Below, piece by piece: positions 8,620 to 16,712 of a DNA stretch of 64,000 bases (position 1 is the stretch's first letter; the number at the start of each line of letters is the position of its first letter). Made by a program: the position numbers and the translations under genes. Under the pieces are notes generated by a model, which worked only from the letters and a program-made list of their open reading frames with translations, searched no databases and was not told the origin of the DNA. The stretch is from Chitinophagaceae bacterium (GTDB lineage: Bacteria > Bacteroidota > Bacteroidia > Chitinophagales > Chitinophagaceae), in contig JADJTY010000003.1 in assembly GCA_016710935.1 (NCBI GenBank), forward strand, positions 820,236-884,235. The letters run 5' to 3'.

Positions 8620-9966
8620 ATGAAACAAAAACTAACACTAATTCTGGCATTATCTCTTTTAGCCACAAGTGCCTTTTCCCAAAAAACCAAGAAGGGATCT
8701 GGAGAGAAAAAGGGCCCGCTATTCGGCTTGCATTTCAATATGCAGGACTTTGTAGCTCCGTTGGGTATTAAGAATCCAATTACGGGCAAAACTTACGCAA
8801 CTTTCAGAGATATGAATAAAGGGTTCTCTTTATCATATTGGAAAGGAATCCATCCAAAGATTGATGTTGCTATTAAGGCAAATGCCAGTTTTCGTGATTA
8901 TCGTGCAATACGCACCGGTTTAACACAAAAAACTGAAATAGGCCTGGAACTGGAGCCAACCATTAACGTGCGTCCTTTTCCTGATGCTGCTTTGCTGAAT
9001 CCGTTCTTAACGGTAGGTATCGGCGGCGGATTGTACACCGATAAATTTGGTGCTTATGTTCCTGCCGGTCTTGGTCTTCAGGTTAATTTCAATAGCATTA
9101 CCTACATGTTTGTGCAGGCACAATACAGGTGGGATATAACTAAGAAAACAGCAGTAGGTGATAACCTGTTCTATTCAATAGGTTTAGCTCAGAACATTGG
9201 TAAAGAAAAACCAGCAGTTGTGCCACCACCACCACCACCACCATTACCTCCTCCTCCTCCAGACAGGGATAATGATGGCGTGTTAGATGCTGATGATAAG
9301 TGTCCAGATGTTCCGGGTCTTGCTTCCTTACAAGGTTGCCCAGACAGGGATGGTGATGGTATCACTGATGCAGAAGATAAATGTCCTGATGTACCAGGTT
9401 TAGCCCGTTACCAGGGTTGTCCAATACCTGATACTGATAAAGATGGTATCAATGACGAAGTAGATAAGTGCCCAACTGTTCCAGGTGTTGCACGTTATCA
9501 AGGTTGCCCTATCCCTGATACAGATGGTGATGGTGTAAACGACGAAGAAGATAAGTGTATCAACGAAAAAGGACCAGCTTCTAATTTCGGTTGTCCTATT
9601 ATCAGCGAAGAGATCATCAAGCGTGTTAACTTAGCTGCCAAGAATGTATTCTTTGCAACTGCAAGCGATAAATTATTGGCTCAGTCTTTCAAGCGTTTAA
9701 ATGATGTTGTTACTATCCTGAACGAGAATCCTACTTACAAAGTGCAGATCGATGGTCACACCGATTCTCAAGGTAAGGATGAGTACAACCAGGATCTGTC
9801 TGACAGGAGAGCTGCTTCAGTTAAAGCTTACTTAGTTGGTAAAGGTATTGCTGAAGGCCGTTTAAGTTCTGCTGGTTATGGCGAAACCAAACCAGTTGCT
9901 GATAACAAAACAGCAAAAGGCCGTGCAGAAAACAGAAGAGTAGAAATGACTTTGAGCAACTATTAA
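8620..9966 (+). CDS. OmpA-family outer-membrane protein with thrombospondin type-3 repeats
   Basis: This is a 448-residue surface protein anchoring the outer membrane to peptidoglycan. It has a signal peptide (MKQKLTLILALSLLATSAFS) and an N-terminal beta-barrel-like domain (about 25-200). A run of prolines (VVPPPPPPPLPPPPP) follows. Then come four calcium-binding TSP3-type repeats of the form DxDxDGxxDxxDKCP, ending in GCP. The C-terminal OmpA domain carries the peptidoglycan-binding phrases IDGHTDSQGKDEYN and LSDRRAASVKAYL, ending RAENRRVEM. I chose ATG 8620 because it begins the signal peptide. It has its own strong promoter and a terminator, and is probably highly expressed. Confidence 0.92.
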   Translation: MKQKLTLILALSLLATSAFSQKTKKGSGEKKGPLFGLHFNMQDFVAPLGIKNPITGKTYATFRDMNKGFSLSYWKGIHPKIDVAIKANASFRDYRAIRTGLTQKTEIGLELEPTINVRPFPDAALLNPFLTVGIGGGLYTDKFGAYVPAGLGLQVNFNSITYMFVQAQYRWDITKKTAVGDNLFYSIGLAQNIGKEKPAVVPPPPPPPLPPPPPDRDNDGVLDADDKCPDVPGLASLQGCPDRDGDGITDAEDKCPDVPGLARYQGCPIPDTDKDGINDEVDKCPTVPGVARYQGCPIPDTDGDGVNDEEDKCINEKGPASNFGCPIISEEIIKRVNLAAKNVFFATASDKLLAQSFKRLNDVVTILNENPTYKVQIDGHTDSQGKDEYNQDLSDRRAASVKAYLVGKGIAEGRLSSAGYGETKPVADNKTAKGRAENRRVEMTLSNY

Positions 9967-9988
9967 TAGTTTCTAAAAGATATAAAAA

Positions 9989-10012
9989 ATCCCTCCGAGT
10001 AATCGGGGGATC
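9989..10012 (+). terminator. Terminator of the OmpA-family gene
   Basis: ATCCCTCCGA-GTAA-TCGGGGGAT hairpin followed by a T-rich stretch, 22 nt after the stop codon. Confidence 0.8.
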
Positions 10013-10123
10013 TTTTGTTTTTTGTAAGCAGATGATTTCGGTTTTTAAGTAATTTGTATGAATTATTTTATTGAGATTGAAAGATATTGTTTTGTGTGCC
10101 AGGAACCGAAGCGGAGAGGTACT

Positions 10124-10870
10124 TCAATATGGAGAGAATATCTTCATTAATAGCAAAAGGCTGTTGGCATATTTTAGGGATACAGGTATTGTTGAACCGC
10201 CAACAATAACGCTGTCCGAATTAAATTTTTCTATTTTATTTTTATTTACAACAAAAGCCCGGTGGGTTTGTATAAAAGAATTTTCAGGCAACAGCGCAAG
10301 TATCTCTTTAATAGTGGATCTGCATTTAAACAACTTGCCGTTACTCAACACTTGTAAATAATTACCTGTTGATTCAAAGTAGTCAATAGCATCGGTAAAC
10401 AACTTTACAAAATAGTCGCCATCTTTTACCATGATCCATTTATTTTTCAATGGCTTATCTGCAAGATATTTCAACAATGCAATTTCTATTGATAGAGCAA
10501 GGTCTATTTCTTTAAACGGTTTTGTGATATAAGAAGAAGGGTATGTGGATATTGCCCTTTGTGAAATATCGCCATTGCCAAAAGCAGTGAGGTAAATAAA
10601 AGGAATGTCATGTTTTTTTTTCACCTGTTCGCCTAACCAGATACCATCATTTTTGTCGTTGCCAAGGTGAATATCAATAATGGCCAGGTGCACTTTACCC
10701 AAACATAGCATTTCAGCAGCCGTTTCAGCATCTGCTGCTTCTTTTATGATATAATTTTTTTCGAGTGCTTTTTTAACCATCCGCCTGTTCAAAAAATTAT
10801 CCTCCACTAACAGGATGGTAAATCTATCTGCCTCGTTTTGTTTAGAAGCGGATGAAGAATGCTGTTCCAT
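10124..10870 (-). CDS. LytTR-type response regulator
   Basis: This cytoplasmic response regulator binds DNA through a LytTR domain. From ATG 10870 it has about 248 residues. The receiver domain starts at FTILLVEDN with acidic residues near 23-24. The phospho-acceptor is D66 in IIDIHLG, and the conserved T and K lie in YLTAFG and YITKPF. The C-terminal LytTR domain starts around WIMVKDGDYFVKL and includes FIQTHRAFVVNKNKIEKF. It overlaps the end of the upstream kinase gene by 29 nt and is therefore cotranscribed and likely phosphorylated by it. A longer start at 10897 is possible. Confidence 0.9.
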   Translation of the reverse strand: MEQHSSSASKQNEADRFTILLVEDNFLNRRMVKKALEKNYIIKEAADAETAAEMLCLGKVHLAIIDIHLGNDKNDGIWLGEQVKKKHDIPFIYLTAFGNGDISQRAISTYPSSYITKPFKEIDLALSIEIALLKYLADKPLKNKWIMVKDGDYFVKLFTDAIDYFESTGNYLQVLSNGKLFKCRSTIKEILALLPENSFIQTHRAFVVNKNKIEKFNSDSVIVGGSTIPVSLKYANSLLLLMKIFSPY

Positions 10871-12623
10871 TTTCTTGTTTGGTATTAAGTGTTGCATTAA
10901 TTTCTTTTAGTAAGCCATTTATCAGTTCAAGCCCTATGCCTTTCCTTGGTGGTTGCTTAAAATCAAATCCACTGCCGTCATCACTATACTCCAGCAGCCT
11001 TTTACCAGTTTGATTATCCCGGGTGATATTGATCAGTATGTTGCCAGTTTCCTTCTTGATAAAAGCATGTTTTAGGCTGTTACTTAACAATTCCACCATC
11101 ATCAACCCCAGCGCAATCCCCGTATCAATATCAAGTTGCTTAACATTGCAATTAACCTGAATGTTTATTTGCTTTTTAGGATTAAAATATGCCATTTGAA
11201 TAAGTGCCACCATTTCATGAAGATATTCCTCAAAATTTACTGAATCGTTGGCGTTGGAGTACGACAACTTGTTATGCAGCAGTGCCATCGATTGTACACG
11301 GTTCTTACTCTCCCTTATTACCTCTTGTATATTATTATGAGCCAATGATTCTTCCTGTATATCCAGCAGGCTAAGTACATGCTGCAGGTTATTTTTAACC
11401 CGGTGTTGCAGTTCTGATAATAGTATTTGTTTTTGCCGGACCAGTTTATTTAACTCAATCACCTGTGTGTTTATTTTTTTGTTCTGCGTTGCTATTTTCT
11501 TTCTCTTGGAATAGTTGTTAAAGACTGACCAACCTAATGCAAGGATTAGCACTGACATGACACCAATACCTATCTTTAATATCCTACTTATTTTCTCAGA
11601 TGTTTTTAACTTATCTTGTTCTTTTTCGATTGCAAAGTTTATGGCATTATTGGTGACTGTCTCCTTGTCTATAATCCATTTGGATTTTTCTTCATTTTCG
11701 TTACTTTTTTTAAGATAGAAATATGCAGAGTCGATCATGTTCTTTTTTTCAAAAACAGTTGTTTTGATCTTATAGATTCTACTTAGTACCTCATAATACA
11801 ATTCATCATTTACAGGCATTTGTTCGATTAGTAGCTTAGCATAAGCTAGTTGCTCCATAGATTCAGTCAATCTGCCTACTTTGAGAAGTTTCGTTGCGAT
11901 ATTATTAGCTACCTCTGCTGCTACGCGGTAATCGTGGTCTAACAGATAAGCATCAATGGCTTTTTTATAGTAAAAAATGGACGAGTCAACTTCATTAGCT
12001 AATATCCCTAAAAGTAGATTGCCGTCAGAAATGGATTTATTGTTAGTATCTCTAAGGCCCAATTCTACTGCTTTTTGAGCATAAAACCTGGAAGAATCTT
12101 TACCAATTAATCTCAGGTACGACGAATATCTTACGCAGTAATAAGATTCAATTTTAAGTAATCTATGTTCTTGTATTAACGTATTTGCCAATTTAAGGTG
12201 ATGTAGACAATCTCCGTATCTATCTAAATGTTCTTGAATTCTTGCTAAAGAAATATGGGCATTTGCGACCATATCCCAATATTTTAGAGGCTCAGCATTT
12301 CTGATAAGGTTGTAATAAAGATTCATAGCATCTTGAAACTTATTTTGAAGCTCTAACGACTCGCCTTTCTCGATTTCTATCTGGAATCTTAACTTGCAGG
12401 TAGATTTTCCATTTTTGCTAATAATTGCAAGGAGAGAATCAGCCAATAAAATAACTTTATTATTATTCTTACTTCTATTTAATTTCTTTAACAGCGTATA
12501 TTCTTTCTCTAAGTCCAGGTCATCACAATCCATAGCTTGCGCAGAAATATTGCCCGATATCATAAATAAGATTAGCCCAATAGTGAACTTCCTGCATAAG
12601 AATAATCTTATTTTTTTCAACAT
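10842..12623 (-). CDS. TPR-containing sensor histidine kinase (HisKA_2 type)
   Basis: This membrane sensor kinase has 593 residues. A signal peptide (1-29) precedes a periplasmic helical region with degenerate TPR units (about 55-320), then a transmembrane helix at about 349-368. A short coiled coil and the HisKA_2 dimerisation domain follow, with phospho-acceptor H407 in ELQHRVKNNLQH. The HATPase domain has an N-box around N515 (ELLSNSLKHAF), DDGSGFDF at about 548-555 and KGIGLELI. It partners with the overlapping LytTR regulator. A short TPR-like gene lies 29 nt upstream on the same strand. The stimulus is unknown. Confidence 0.92.
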   Translation of the reverse strand: MLKKIRLFLCRKFTIGLILFMISGNISAQAMDCDDLDLEKEYTLLKKLNRSKNNNKVILLADSLLAIISKNGKSTCKLRFQIEIEKGESLELQNKFQDAMNLYYNLIRNAEPLKYWDMVANAHISLARIQEHLDRYGDCLHHLKLANTLIQEHRLLKIESYYCVRYSSYLRLIGKDSSRFYAQKAVELGLRDTNNKSISDGNLLLGILANEVDSSIFYYKKAIDAYLLDHDYRVAAEVANNIATKLLKVGRLTESMEQLAYAKLLIEQMPVNDELYYEVLSRIYKIKTTVFEKKNMIDSAYFYLKKSNENEEKSKWIIDKETVTNNAINFAIEKEQDKLKTSEKISRILKIGIGVMSVLILALGWSVFNNYSKRKKIATQNKKINTQVIELNKLVRQKQILLSELQHRVKNNLQHVLSLLDIQEESLAHNNIQEVIRESKNRVQSMALLHNKLSYSNANDSVNFEEYLHEMVALIQMAYFNPKKQINIQVNCNVKQLDIDTGIALGLMMVELLSNSLKHAFIKKETGNILINITRDNQTGKRLLEYSDDGSGFDFKQPPRKGIGLELINGLLKEINATLNTKQENGTAFFIRF

Positions 12624-12652
12624 AAGTTTTATTTGAAAATGAAATTAAGTTT

Positions 12653-13087
12653 TTATATTATGATAGTGTTAATTAAATGTTCTGAATGACGTCCTGGATG
12701 TTCTGAATGGTATTTACAATATTTTTCTTCTATAGACAACGCCGTGGCAGCATGTGTTCTGATAAGAATCATTAGCTTAGTCGATACTTGATTTTCCCTC
12801 TCCGCCATTTCCGTGAGCTGCATGAGCGCTTTAGTAGCTAAAGTATTTTCCTCTGATGCATCATAAAAATATCCCCGCAAATACTGAAGTTTCAATTCGG
12901 CAATTTTATTTAGATGCGGCAATTCTTCCATCTCTTTCAGCAAAGAACCAGCTTCCTCCATATGTTCAATATACATTAAGCTATCAGCCTTTCGCAGCTC
13001 TTTCATTACAGCAGGCTGCCCCGCACAGGTGTATTGCAGGGTAATGAAAAGCACTGAGCCGATATACCAGAGAATGAATCGATCCAT
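12653..13087 (-). CDS. Short secreted helical protein, possibly a truncated TPR-sensor N-terminus
   Basis: A 144-residue protein with a signal peptide (MDRFILWYIGSVLFITLQYT) and amphipathic helices resembling degenerate TPR units (phrases ADSLMYIEHMEEAGSLLKEM and LKLQYLRGYFYDASEEN). It sits directly upstream of the TPR-kinase gene on the same strand. The C-terminus is unusual (HSEHPGRHSEHLINTIII) and may be read-through of decayed sequence. It may be a relic of a second TPR-kinase or a periplasmic accessory protein for the neighbouring sensor. I do not recognise a named family. Confidence 0.55.
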   Translation of the reverse strand: MDRFILWYIGSVLFITLQYTCAGQPAVMKELRKADSLMYIEHMEEAGSLLKEMEELPHLNKIAELKLQYLRGYFYDASEENTLATKALMQLTEMAERENQVSTKLMILIRTHAATALSIEEKYCKYHSEHPGRHSEHLINTIII

Positions 13088-13262
13088 ATAGATGCAATTT
13101 CATTCTATTCTTTCTGGTAACAAAAGAAATTTCATCCCTATAAAATGGATTCTATCCCAGCAGCAACTAAAATTAAAAGCACCTGAATAGTATTGCATAA
13201 CATTTAAAAGCAGGAAGCCGAAAATGCTGATTAAGAGTAGGCGCAACAATTAAAAAGTTAAA

Positions 13263-13829
13263 ATGAAAAATTCAAAAGTGATTGTATTTATGCTCGGTCT
13301 TGCACTTAGTTTACAAAGTTATGCCCAGGAAAAGGGCGCTTCTTTTAGCCTTCAATACAAAGGTTATTATTATTTAAGAACACAACAACACGCTGATAAT
13401 TTATCTCTTGAAAGTAATGGTGCACTCAGTCCAACTAAGGATGGCGCTGCATTTATGTCTTCTCAAAAAAATGCTACCGGTACCATGTGGCAATTAGTTC
13501 CAGATGCAAATAATAAAGGCTGGTACCGCCTGAAATCAAAGGCAGCGGGCAATAATAAATGCCTGGAAGCTAATAGTCCAGTTGACGGCTCTGCCAAGGG
13601 AGGTTCTTCATTTATGGATGATTGCAGCAATGTATCCGGTCAGCTATGGATAATTGAATTAGTAAGTGACAAAAACGGCGATAATTTATACCGGCTTCGT
13701 TCTAATGCACATGGAAATGATCGCTCTTTAGAAGGCAACAAACCTGATGGTTCTCGGACAGGGATTACTTTTATGGACAAAACTCAAAATGTTACAGGCC
13801 AAATGTGGAGGCTTGTGCCAGTAAAATAA
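13263..13829 (+). CDS. Secreted ricin-type beta-trefoil (QxW-like) lectin protein
   Basis: A 188-residue secreted protein. The signal peptide ends YAQ at about residue 21, and the rest is three similar blocks of about 50-55 residues. Each block ends in the same pattern: FMSSQKNATGTMWQLVP, FMDDCSNVSGQLWIIEL and FMDKTQNVTGQMWRLVP. Each also has a central RLK/RLR-S element followed by SLE or CLEA. This is the threefold (QxW)3 layout of RICIN lectins, which bind carbohydrates. There is no catalytic domain, so the whole mature protein is one trefoil. It stands alone between a divergent gene and a strong terminator. Confidence 0.75.
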   Translation: MKNSKVIVFMLGLALSLQSYAQEKGASFSLQYKGYYYLRTQQHADNLSLESNGALSPTKDGAAFMSSQKNATGTMWQLVPDANNKGWYRLKSKAAGNNKCLEANSPVDGSAKGGSSFMDDCSNVSGQLWIIELVSDKNGDNLYRLRSNAHGNDRSLEGNKPDGSRTGITFMDKTQNVTGQMWRLVPVK

Positions 13830-13851
13830 CCTTAGCTGAATTTAAATATAC

Positions 13852-13887
13852 AAAGAGGCTGTTTCAATAATTTGAAACAGCCTCTTT
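13852..13887. terminator. Bidirectional terminator between the lectin gene and the ABC-F gene
   Basis: A perfect 16-bp stem (AAAGAGGCTGTTTCAA and its complement) with loop TAAT, between convergent genes. T-rich 3' ends occur on both strands. Confidence 0.85.
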
Positions 13888-13912
13888 CATTTTGTACAAG
13901 CGACGTAATTAA

Positions 13913-15907
13913 TCAAATCTTCTCTTCCAGCTCCATCAGTTTTTCAAAAACAATTTCATATTCTGCATTTGCTTTTTTTAATTCTGCATCAGCATTTTTA
14001 TAAGCTGTTTCTGTTTGCAGGAATTTAGTTTTATCTCCATATACATCAGGCGATGCCAGGTCAAGTTCCAGTTGTGCTTTCTTTTTGGTAAGATCTGCGA
14101 TCTTTTCTTCCAGTTGTTTAAAAAGATTTTTCTGTTTGGTAAGTTCTTTTTTTAATTCTTTATCAATACCGCTGTTTTGATTATTATTTACAGGTTGCGT
14201 AACAGGTTTCGACTCTTCTGCCTTTACAACAGTTTCTTTTGCCTGTTGCTTATTGCCTGTTGCCAATTGTTTATTGGCTTCTTCTTTTAACAAAGCAGCA
14301 TCTGCCTTCGCTTTTCTTTCTTTCCAGTCTTCGTATTCGGTATAAGTACCTTTAAACTCCCGTATCTTATAATCTTCTATATCCCATATTTTATTGGCAA
14401 TGCGGCTGATAAAATACCGGTCGTGACTTACTAAAACGATGGTGCCTTCATACTTATTTAAAGATTCTACCAATAGATCAACCGAGTGAATGTCCAGGTG
14501 ATTGGTAGGTTCATCCAGCATTAAAAAATTGGCTTTGCTGGCAATGGTTTTTGCCAAAGCAACCCTGGCTTTTTCGCCTCCGCTTAATACTTTAATTTTC
14601 TTTTCAACCGCTTCGCCGCTAAATAAAAAAGCACCCAGTAAACTTCTCAGTTCAAGGTCATTTTTCCCGCTGCGGGCTTCTTTCAGTTCTTCCAGTACAT
14701 CATTGTTTTGGTTCAGTGCTTCCAGCTGGTGCTGGGCATAAAAAGATTCTTCTACATTGTGTCCCCATTCACGATCGCCAGTAAAGGATTCGGTACCGGC
14801 AATAATTCTTAATAAAGTAGATTTTCCTTTACCATTGGCACCAATCAATGCAATTTTATCGCCACGGTCAATTTCTGCACCGGTATCTTCCAATATTTTT
14901 GTTTCGCCAAAACTCTTGCTTACATGTTTTAAAGTGGCTACAATTTTACCCGGTGTTTTATCAATAGCAAAATTGATACGCATATTGGGGCGTTCCAGTT
15001 CTACATTTTCTATACGGTCTAATTTCTCCAGCCGCTTCACAATACTTTGTGCTGCTGCAGCCTTACTGGCCTTGGCTTTAAAGCGCTCTACAAAGCGTTC
15101 GTTCTGCCGTATATAATCCTGCTGATTTTCGTAAGCCTTTTGCTGCATATCAATACGCAGGGCTTTTTCCTGTTCGTAATAAGAATAATTGCCGGTATAA
15201 AAATGTAATTCTCTTTGATAAAGTTCTACGATCTTATTAACCATCCTGTCTAAAAAGAAACGGTCATGCGATACAATCACCACAGCACCCGGATAATGTA
15301 TCAAATATTTCTCCAGCCACTCAATACTCGGCAGATCCAGGTGATTGGTAGGTTCATCCATCAGCAACACATCCGGGTTCATCAGGATCATTTTTGCCAA
15401 AAGTACCCGCATGCGCCAGCCTCCACTAAAATTTTTGTATTGCTTTCCCAGGTCGGCATTTGCAAAACCAAGTCCCTGTAAAATTTCTTCGGTGCGGTGA
15501 TGTATGCTGTAACCATCCAGTACTTCCATTTCATGCAAAAGATCCGCATATTTATTGGCCAGGCTTTCGTCGCCGGTTCTTTCCAGTTCATGACCTAACA
15601 GTTCCAGTTCTTTTTCCAGTTGCTTCACTCTTTCAAAAGCACCCATGGCCACTTCCAGGATAGAATCTTCGGTGTCAAATCCCAGCAGGTCCTGGTGTAA
15701 AAAACCAATAGTGGTTTCCCGGCCTTTTTCTACCGTGCCTTTTGCCGGACTGTACTGTCCGGTTAATACTTTAAGCAAAGTAGATTTTCCGGTACCGTTA
15801 TAGCCAATTAAGCCAATACGTTCGTTGGGCTGTATATGCCAGGTGGCATCTTCCACAATGGTTCGGGCTCCAAATTCAAACGTCACATTTTGTAATCCTA
15901 AAAGCAT
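13913..15907 (-). CDS. ABC-F family ATPase (Uup-like)
   Basis: A soluble 664-residue protein with two ABC domains and no transmembrane segments; ABC-F proteins act on ribosomes. ABC1 has Walker A GYNGTGKST, signature FSGGWRMR and Walker B LLMDEPTNHLD. ABC2 has GANGKGKST, LSGGEKARV and LMLDEPTNHLD. A linker between them includes RQNERFVERFKAKASKAA. The C-terminal 90 residues are a long coiled coil (KELKKELTKQKNLFKQLEEK), as in Uup. A low-complexity Lys/Gln/Ala segment precedes it. Exact cellular role and any antibiotic protection cannot be read from sequence. Confidence 0.92.
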   Translation of the reverse strand: MLLGLQNVTFEFGARTIVEDATWHIQPNERIGLIGYNGTGKSTLLKVLTGQYSPAKGTVEKGRETTIGFLHQDLLGFDTEDSILEVAMGAFERVKQLEKELELLGHELERTGDESLANKYADLLHEMEVLDGYSIHHRTEEILQGLGFANADLGKQYKNFSGGWRMRVLLAKMILMNPDVLLMDEPTNHLDLPSIEWLEKYLIHYPGAVVIVSHDRFFLDRMVNKIVELYQRELHFYTGNYSYYEQEKALRIDMQQKAYENQQDYIRQNERFVERFKAKASKAAAAQSIVKRLEKLDRIENVELERPNMRINFAIDKTPGKIVATLKHVSKSFGETKILEDTGAEIDRGDKIALIGANGKGKSTLLRIIAGTESFTGDREWGHNVEESFYAQHQLEALNQNNDVLEELKEARSGKNDLELRSLLGAFLFSGEAVEKKIKVLSGGEKARVALAKTIASKANFLMLDEPTNHLDIHSVDLLVESLNKYEGTIVLVSHDRYFISRIANKIWDIEDYKIREFKGTYTEYEDWKERKAKADAALLKEEANKQLATGNKQQAKETVVKAEESKPVTQPVNNNQNSGIDKELKKELTKQKNLFKQLEEKIADLTKKKAQLELDLASPDVYGDKTKFLQTETAYKNADAELKKANAEYEIVFEKLMELEEKI

Positions 15908-16029
15908 AAAAAAAGTTCAAAACTGTTATAAAGCGGCAAAAATAACGAATATCGAACCTTAAATCTTAATTCCGCTTACATTATCAAAAAATTAATCGGC
16001 TTATAACATCAATGTATTTCCCGAGTAGT

Positions 16030-16037
16030 TAGCTTTG
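16030..16037 (+). promoter_or_regulatory. -7 box upstream of the DUF3347 gene
   Basis: TAGCTTTG matches TAnnTTTG, 16 nt before the ATG at 16054. No clear -33 element. Confidence 0.45.
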
Positions 16038-16053
16038 CAAAAAAATAGGTAAT

Positions 16054-16668
16054 ATGAAAAAAGTACTTCTGGTTATATTGATCGTGATACTGGCAGTTGC
16101 CGGGTATGTGTGGTATAAATTCAGTAATGCTGGTGGGGGAGATCACGGACCAAAGCAGCAAGCGCTTATTTTAAAAAGACATTCCGACACTTTTAACCTG
16201 GCTGTAACAGCAGCTATGAATGCCTATTTTGATATGTCGGCTGCCCTGGTTGATGCAGACACAGCAAAAGTTAAAGCCAGTGCAGGCAAATTTGTACAAC
16301 TGCTTGATTCGATCCCTATGGGTGAACTGCAAAAAGATACTGCCAATATTTATGCAATTGCCATGAGTACTTTTGATGGCATAAAAAGTAACGCACAGTC
16401 TATTTTAACTATGACCGACCTGCAGGAAATGCGTAAAGATTTCAGTATGGTATCTGAAAACCTGTATCCCTTCTTTAGAATAATAAATTACGAAGGAGAA
16501 AACATGTACTGGCAAAACTGTCCCATGGCCTTTGGTGATGAAAAAGAAGCTAACTGGGTAAGTAAAACCAAAGAGGTGGTTAATCCCTATTTAGGAAAAA
16601 ATCATCCTGAATTTAAATCAACCATGCTGCACTGCGGTATGGTAAAAGATACCATCAAGGCGCAATAG
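16054..16668 (+). CDS. DUF3347-domain protein, putative metal-binding, membrane-anchored
   Basis: A 204-residue protein with an N-terminal hydrophobic anchor or signal (about 4-22) and a periplasmic domain. The C-terminal portion has the DUF3347 hallmark MYWQNCPMAFG (C156) followed by KTKEVVNPYLGK and MLHCGMV (C194). DUF3347 is found alone or fused to CusB-type copper-efflux adaptors, and the Cys/Met/His pattern suits copper binding; that role is inferred. It lies 44 nt upstream of a TonB-dependent receptor on the same strand and may be cotranscribed with it. Confidence 0.75.
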   Translation: MKKVLLVILIVILAVAGYVWYKFSNAGGGDHGPKQQALILKRHSDTFNLAVTAAMNAYFDMSAALVDADTAKVKASAGKFVQLLDSIPMGELQKDTANIYAIAMSTFDGIKSNAQSILTMTDLQEMRKDFSMVSENLYPFFRIINYEGENMYWQNCPMAFGDEKEANWVSKTKEVVNPYLGKNHPEFKSTMLHCGMVKDTIKAQ

Positions 16669-16712
16669 TATAATGTCGATTTAATACCGGTATTTATTGT
16701 AATCAAGTAACT

